Below, in pieces: positions 57,672 through 64,000 of a stretch of 64,000 nt of DNA. This DNA comes from Prunus persica (taxonomy: Eukaryota; Streptophyta; Magnoliopsida; Rosales; Rosaceae). Numbering within the stretch: the first letter of the stretch is position 1; every line of letters begins with the position of its first letter. Location of the stretch: the NCBI RefSeq assembly GCF_000346465.2, contig NC_034015.1:19220462-19284461 (forward strand). Reading direction: 5' to 3'. The notes beneath the pieces are model-generated. The model was not told the DNA's origin, searched no databases, and saw nothing but the letters and a program-made list of their open reading frames with translations. Made by a program: the position numbers and the translations under genes.

Positions 57672-60112
57672 ATGAGCAAACCGGTTAAAGATGTATCAAT
57701 TGAGTTGAGGTTAGGTTCTTTACTTCACACCTTTTTCTTTTTCTTTTAATGGTTTTTTTTAGGAAACTTCGATGGTACGAAGACTATTTTAGGTGCATAC
57801 TTAATTTATTTCTGATGGACGCGATTATATATATTTGTTAATTTGTTGTGTCTTCTTCAGCGAACTAGAACAGATTGCAAAATGGCCAGAACTAGAATTA
57901 GAACAGAGTACAAGTACTTGTGCAAAATCGACAGAACCAGCAGTAGATCGCAGTATAAGTGTTACTAAGAAATGGATAGAATTGAAGGAAGCTCTTGTTT
58001 TACGCGGTCGTCATCACCGTTCAAAATGGGATATGACCTTCGCAATATCATCTGCATTTGCTGTGTTCATTGATCCCTTGATCTGTTACGCTCCCGTCCT
58101 CATCGATGATAACACGTGCTACTATTGGGACCACAGGTTGATGTGGACATTTTTCGCCTTACGATCAGCCGCAGATCTATTTTATGCAACGGACATTTTT
58201 GTTTTCCTAAGTCGAAGTCGCGCTAAGCCATTTCGGACCTCCTGGACAAGAATTATTGGCGGTCCTCATACAAAAATTTGTAAAATGTTGAATGGCAAGA
58301 AAACACTTAGGTTTTTACGCATTCTGCCTCGCATTTGTGCTGCTCTTCCCATTCTACAGGTAAGCAATTTCGTACCTAATTAAGACGACTAAGAGAAGCT
58401 AAGCTAGCTAGCTCCTTTGGAACGTAATTATATATGTTTGTTACACAACGGTCAAATCTGAACTGTTGGTTTAAATGTGTGCAGGCAATAATACTCAGTG
58501 GAAAATATACATCCGTTGATAACAATGAGTTTTTTTATCTAATTCCAATCCAATATACCCTACGAGCTATTAGGCTCTACCGACGGCTCAATCGGAGTTC
58601 TAGTATAGAGACTACAGTAAGAAGATTACGTAAAGCTGTTTTGGACTTCCTTCCCTTCATCCTTGCTGCTCATGTAAGATTCAGTCTTATCTCCCATATT
58701 TTTTGTCATTTTGGTACTTTTCGAATTTTCGATGAACTATTGATTATTAATTATCTGCTTGTTGGTCCTTTAGCTATTCGGAGCCTTGTGGTACATTCTT
58801 GCTGTGGATCGAAAGATAGGTTGTTGGCAGGAGCACGTCTGTAAATTTGATGGTATATGTGGTCGAGAAGCACTTGATTATTTCTTCTATTGCAGTAGTT
58901 CCACTCCTGCAAACAATATGAAGTTCAATAGCTCCCTTTTACAAAAGTCATGCGCTGTACAACTTTCAGAAAATGTATCAACTTTACCTTTCGATTTTGG
59001 TATATATCTATACGCTCTCCAATCTGACATGACAAGGTCAAGAGGTCTTCCAGTGAAGATGTTGCAATGTCTTTGGTGGGGCCTGCGAAATCTGAGGTTT
59101 GTTCATTGGAATTTTGTTTTGTTTTTGGTTTTTCCTTCCCACTTTGAGCTATATTGCTTTTCATCATTTTATTTTTGCAGTTCTTTTGGTTCAAACCTCC
59201 AGACCAGTTTCTTTATGGACGAAATCATCTTTTCAATTCTGATATCTATAAGTGGCTTGGCACTGTTTTTAGTATATCTCAATGCAAGGGTGCAGGTTGG
59301 TATATATATATATATTACTTACAAATTTTTGTATTAATTAATTCCTGTGTGTATATATTTCTGATATAATTAATTAATCAACTCATCATGAAATTGTTTT
59401 TAAAATTAATAATTAAACAAATATGGGCAGGGGTCGCAAAAAATATTAGATCAGCTCAACTTAAGAGAGAAGATGCAAAGTATATATCCACAGATAATAA
59501 CTCAAATGCGTATTATGTGCCGTCTCCGCTTGGATTCACTAAAGGAAGTAAGTAGTTGGGTTAATTTTTTCTGTTAATTTGTGTTCAAATTAATTAATTT
59601 TACCTAATTAAATATACACATTGGTATGGTAGGTGCCGATGCTTAAAAGTACAGATGAGAAAATGTTACAAGCAATCTGCGAGCATCTTAAGCCGGTAAC
59701 TTATGGGGAGGATATTTATATCATTCGAGAAGGGGAACCACTTCGAAAGATGCTTTTCATCACTCAAGGCACTGCTTTGACCTACACAACCATTAAGGGT
59801 GGAACAAATGTTTGCAAGTGCCTTGAGAAAAGTGACTTTTATGGAGAAGAACTTCTAAATTGGGCGTTCAAATTCGGCTCATTTTCTGAGTTACCTATCT
59901 CCCCTACGACTGTTGTATCCCAAACAAAAGTTGAAGCGTTTTCTATTAGGGCCAACCACTTGAAGTCTGTTGTCGCTCAATTTTGGTGGCGTTTTCAAAA
60001 GGAACTTCCTCGTTCTCAGTTGGAGCATTTCTCAGCTTCTTGCTTGCAGAAATACTGGCGTCATCACATTAAATTAACTAAAAATACAGGATCTAAAGAA
60101 AAGAGAGAGTAA
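57672..60112 (+). CDS. Divergent cyclic nucleotide-gated channel-like protein C, 586 aa
   Basis: Seven exons: 57672-57709, 57861-58359, 58485-58673, 58774-59096, 59181-59295, 59431-59547, 59633-60112; 587 codons including stop. It is closely similar to gene A throughout, with a much shorter intron 1 (151 bp) lacking the MITE. S1 (FAVFIDPL), S2, an Arg-rich S4-like TLRAIRLYRRLNR, S5, a pore with WWGLRNLSSFGSN and S6 are present. The C-linker is only 39 residues. The CNBD carries LEKSDFYGEELLNW, matching the plant CNGC signature. The terminal IQ-like site is weak (LQKYWRHHIK) and the tail is shorter and basic. The leader upstream (57480-57671) matches that of A, so both probably share regulation. 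A functional channel subunit is likely but unproven. Confidence 0.88.
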
Positions 60113-62576
60113 TAAGTACATGAATGAACCTACTAATAATTCTCTGAGTTTGCTTTGGATCTTGTAACACAACAATTCTTGCCATATTGGGGTTAGGCCT
60201 TGTTTCGATTTTTTTTTTTTAAAACTACTTTTCGTTGGCCTTCACCCTTTTCCTATATGTTTATTGTTTTGTCTTGTTTTTGGTTTCTGCTGACCGCCGC
60301 TAGGTGTGTTGTTCATCAATGATCTTTGCTTTTTTAGTAAAATCTATAGAGAATGCGTACAGATATATAGGGCTACTTGTTTTGTGACGTATACCATATT
60401 GTTTTGGGATTTATACTACTATACTATTCCATAGAGAAAACTAGATAAAGCCTTTGAATAATGAGAACTAGATAAAATAAAAGCCTTTAAAAAATATCTT
60501 ATGTTTTATCAGCGTCAAAAACACAAATTATCTCATGCTATTTCTTTTTCTTGTTTTTGGTTACTCAAAACCTATTATGAATTTTTAATTTGTGGATTCG
60601 CTCTCGTGTTTAATTTATGGCCTTTGTGTGTGTGTGCCAATCTTCTTGTTGAGTTTCAAACAGTTCAAAATTAACTGAAGATATTAAGAAAAAAAACAAA
60701 AACAAAAACAAAAATAAAAACAAAAAAACTTGCTGTCGTCGGCTTGGACCCATAAGTAGAGTTTTATCACAGGCCCATGGATGCATGGGGCCGCTCCTTC
60801 CTTGTGCTCGGATAAGAGAACGGTAAAATGAGAACATTATATGAGAATCAATACCAACCATCCAAAGTCATCTGAACGGCTAGACACATGGCATGCATTC
60901 AAAGTGACATTTTAGACACTCAAAAGAATACATCAAGCTAGAACTTCGCGCAGTGCTAGCAACAACTAAGGTGATTCAAGTATGTGTTCAAATCCATACA
61001 TCAGAAGCAAATAATAAGACACATGCTGATCAAATAAACTAAAGGAACTTTGCAAAACAAAGATACAGAACAACCATTATGTTAGGTTATGATTAACCAT
61101 ATTGGTTTTTAGCTTTTCTTGACACTCTTGTAATTTTACTTTGTAATTTAAAAGCTCAATGGATCTAGATTAGGATAATGGTGCTAGCATAAATTTTTTA
61201 CTTTGTAATTTTACTTTGTGTATAAGCATAAATTTTTTAGAGACATCGTTATATTGTCGAATGATATTATTAATTTACGTTTTATAATTGATATAGATGA
61301 ATGACATATTGATATGTGCATGCATAGGTATTATAAAATAGATTGAAACCACTCTACATTCCACGTGTGTCGCAAAGGAAGACTTATTATAAGAAGTCGC
61401 CTCCTATCCTCTTATAATTTTAAGAGAGAGTTGCTCAACTTTATAAAGCAGAATTATTTCTTCTTTTTTGCCAAAGACAAGAATATGAAATACTTTCTTT
61501 AAGTTTCTAGACTTGTCCAATGTCACGCTTGAAAAACTCCATTTCGTTATGTCCAAATTCTCCCTCTATCGGTAGCTCTTTAGTCTCAGGTTAGTAAGGA
61601 TTCTCACTAGGACAAGATTAAAATTTGATAAGAAGATTTGATGGTTGTTAGAGGGGCAAAACAGAGAAGAAATATTTTTTTTTAATTCTTTGGAAAGAGA
61701 GATACACGTGGAAACATTTGCGGGAGAGAGTTAGGTCAGTTTTTGGAGAATTATATATCTAACTACTTTTAGTTTCCATAAACATGCCAGCAAAACAATT
61801 GGAGACCTTAATCAATGTTGAAACCAGGGCAATCATTAAGCCTTTAGCACCAAGACTCAACTGTGCACGAAGACTTAGAGGTCGCCTCAAGAAGACTCAA
61901 CTGTGCACGAAGACTTAGAGGTCGCCTGTGCACGAAGACTTAGAGTTCGCCTCAAGAAGACTCAACTGTGCACGAAGACTTAGAGGTCGCCTCCTATCTG
62001 CTTATTGCTACTTTTTGAAAAAATCTGAAAAGATGCATGCAAACAAGATCGACGTCCTATCTGCTTTTAAGACTGAATTATTTCATCTTTTTTGCCAAAG
62101 ACAATAACACTCAACTTCATTGTGCAATATTAGAACATGATAATACTTTCTTTAATTCCTTTTCGTTCTCTCCAAATTCTCCCTCTATCAGTATCTCTTC
62201 AGTCTCAAGTTTTTTTTGTTTTTTGTTTTTGTAAGTTCAGTCTCAGGTTAGTCAGAATTCTCACTAGGACTGGATTAATATTTGGTAAGAGAATCAAAAT
62301 TTGATGGTTGTTAGAGGGGCAAAACAGAGAAATAAAAAAAACTTATTTTAATTCTTTTTTGGTAAATACCACGAGGTGTCCTCACAACCGAATGGTGGGA
62401 TTAATTATTTTTAAAGAGAGATAAACTTAGAAACATTTGAGGGAGAGAGTGGGGTCCAATTATATTTAGTTTTCCAACTTTGATAATGACATCCAACTCT
62501 TAGTTTTCCACACACATAATTGACTTTGAACAGGCTCCTAGCTGCTGCTCATATATATCATCAATAAGCTTGAATT
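60113..62576. other. Spacer downstream of CNGC-C
   Basis: Contains the CNGC-C 3' flank, then a third copy of the outer duplication block (about 60890-61680) and two leader modules (about 61480-61590 and 62150-62255). A minisatellite (61853-61992) lies between them. There is no AIR12 gene in this copy and no coding sequence was supported. Confidence 0.6.
61853..61992. repeat. Minisatellite, four copies of a GTGCACGAAGACTTAGAG unit
   Basis: The unit GTGCACGAAGACTTAGAG followed by GTCGCCT or TTCGCCT is repeated four times, with or without an intervening CAAGAAGACTCAACT. A single related copy occurs at about 47780-47800 in the upstream leader of CNGC-B. Confidence 0.9.
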
Positions 62577-62611
62577 ATGGAGGACTCCAATCCGGACTCA
62601 ACAGCCATAAG
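62577..62611 (+). CDS. Candidate first exon (B-type) of a fourth CNGC-like gene, partial
   Basis: Encodes MEDSNPDSTAI and ends AG before GTTAGC, the same phase and donor as exon 1 of gene B (MADSNHCNSTAI). The 60 bp upstream also match those of gene B. No second exon occurs before the next candidate first exon at 63246. It is either an alternative first exon of gene D or a stranded relic. Confidence 0.5.
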
Positions 62612-62998
62612 GTTAGCTTTTTTTCTCCCTTTAATTCCTGATTGAAAGGTTAGTTTCTTTCTCTGACTCTCAGAACTTTTTTTCTTTTCTCTTTAGGAAA
62701 ACTTTTCTATATATAATATATAGTAGACAAAGGAAACCATTAAGACATCTAGTCGTGATTAATAAAATTAACAATTCCGATGGTTCAAGAAAACAAACCT
62801 ACAACGATCAATTGAGTAGTTAAATGATTTTGGATTCAAGTGAATTTTTGCATGTGTGATCTTTGAGGGAATAATGCGCGGACGCTATGTGGACATCCAA
62901 ACATTATTATCGTGCGGACGCTATATATTTTATACTATCTCTCTATGCTTTTTTTCGTGTTTACGAGCCACACGGTAACTGCGGACATCCGGATGTGT

Positions 62999-63001
<3 letters not shown>

Positions 63002-63036
<35 letters not shown>
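63002..63036. repeat. (AT)n microsatellite in gene D leader region
   Basis: Pure AT run of about 17 units. Shorter AT/CA tracts sit at the same relative position before genes A (33244-33272) and C (57494-57508). Confidence 0.9.
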
Positions 63037-63037
<1 letters not shown>

Positions 63038-63245
63038 CCACGACTTTGTCTCTTCACACGTAGACAAGATTGATATTAATTTGATAATTCTCTAACTTCC
63101 ACTCTTCTCCATATTTAGCTACTATTCGCAGGAGTACGTACTCAATATTATTTGGAGCCGTGGTTTAACGAGTGCGAGCTACTTGGGTTTTGTGAATAAT
63201 TCGTACACTTCAGAGAGGATCTTGCGTCATAAATAAGCTTGAGAC

Positions 63246-63283
63246 ATGATCAATCCGGTTGATGAAGTATCAATTCAGTTGAG
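63246..63283 (+). CDS. Candidate first exon (A/C-type) of CNGC-like gene D, runs off the window
   Basis: Encodes MINPVDEVSIQL, ending AG before GTTAAT. It matches exon 1 of genes A (MIKPVQDVSIEL) and C (MSKPVKDVSIEL) in length, phase and sequence. Its upstream leader (about 63040-63245) also matches theirs. The downstream sequence resembles intron 1 of gene A, so exon 2 should lie beyond 64000. Confidence 0.65.
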
Positions 63284-64000
63284 GTTAATTTCTTTATGTA
63301 CTCTAAGACCTTTTTTTTTTTTTTTTTTTTTTTTGAGAAGATTTTTCTTTTTCATTAAGTAGATGTTTTATGAAACAATAGGATCTCGCATTTGCAGTGG
63401 CTTAAACATGTTTTATTAGGTGGCTTTAATCCAATCCACCATGACCAATTAAACAACTTTTCTACTACACAATACCACGACACTATGCATATACATTGGC
63501 GTACAGACTTTTTAGTACATTTGTAGATGTTTATTCAAAGATCATTTTTATATAAAAAATCACTTGAATCAGATATCATTTGACCACTTAATTAAATTAT
63601 TGAAATTCAAGTACTTTTTTAAAGCATCGTGTTCATTGATTTTGTTGATCTTAATTAGATTCTTTAATGATTTTCAATTTGCATGATTTTTTGCAAGAAT
63701 GATCTCTGAATGAATATGTGAAAAATAGAAGGTTTGGATTGTTGAAATTTTTTTTCATAAAGTACCCTAAAGGGTGTCCCTCAATAGAAGGGGAATATAT
63801 ATGTGATTGTTAGGAAAAATCTATTTTATTGCTTGATTAATTATAGGGCCTTTCAATATGGACCCAGTCAACGACCAAAATGTTAAGAGAAAGCATCCTA
63901 TTATAGTTATTGAATAAAAACCCAATTTTCATTTATTACTTAGATTTTATAACTATTTTGCCATTCAAGGTAAATAATAGAAACAACTTATTAAAAGCAC
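63284..64000. other. Presumed intron 1 of gene D, incomplete
   Basis: AT-rich, with a T run at 63310-63335 and the dispersed block also found in CNGC-A intron 1 (about 63540-63790). No exon 2 is seen before the window ends. Confidence 0.55.

Noticed and set aside
61853..61992. Regularly spaced repeats considered as a CRISPR-like array
   Set aside because: Plant nuclear DNA; irregular spacing with repeated, non-unique spacers, so a minisatellite.
1..64000. tRNA, rRNA or organellar insert
   Set aside because: No cloverleaf-like A/B-box pair, rRNA core or plastid gene was recognised by eye; a tRNAscan run could overturn this.

Overview
This is nuclear DNA from a dicot plant. The genes have many GT-AG introns, the intergenic DNA is AT-rich and full of MITEs and CT/GA microsatellites, and every recognisable protein belongs to a plant family. 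The beta-galactosidase and the clustered divergent CNGC-like channels suggest Rosaceae (Prunus or a relative). That placement is inference from family resemblance, not a database result.

Left half (1-33 kb), ordinary low-copy genes: (i) a conserved six-exon plant gene of unknown function (+, 3333-6003, 702 aa); (ii) convergent to it, a 19-exon GH35 beta-galactosidase with a C-terminal SUEL lectin domain (-, 11393-6424, 836 aa); (iii) a 10-kb gene-poor stretch; (iv) a B-class GATA factor with an LLM tail, GNC/CGA1 type (+, 21777-23012, 335 aa); (v) a small single-TM protein gene whose 3' half has decayed (+, 25392-27264, with relic sequence to about 27400); (vi) a ten-exon gene for a C2-like, probably tail-anchored protein (+, 28094-31164, 551 aa). 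Exon sums were checked for reading frame in all intact genes.

Right half (31-64 kb), a dynamic tandem cluster: three complete divergent cyclic-nucleotide-gated-channel-like genes, A (33461-37517, 587 aa), B (48169-53005, 641 aa) and C (57672-60112, 586 aa), share an identical 7-exon layout. A fourth gene, D, starts at 62577 and/or 63246 and runs off the window. Between A and B lies a tandem duplication of about 5.2 kb. Each unit holds the 3' end of a CNGC-like gene, a broken NLR N-terminal fragment, an intact AIR12-type DOMON gene (40207-41022 and 44991-45884) and a CNGC leader module. Between B and C lie CNGC relics, a complete 364-bp TRIM retrotransposon with target-site duplication, a large foldback element and other repeats.

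The loci have no evident joint pathway. The coherent theme is the cluster: amplification and decay of CNGC-like channels that carry a GSN filter motif and, in A and C, a strongly shortened C-linker, together with hitch-hiking AIR12 redox proteins. This is the best candidate for an undescribed, lineage-specific system in the window.
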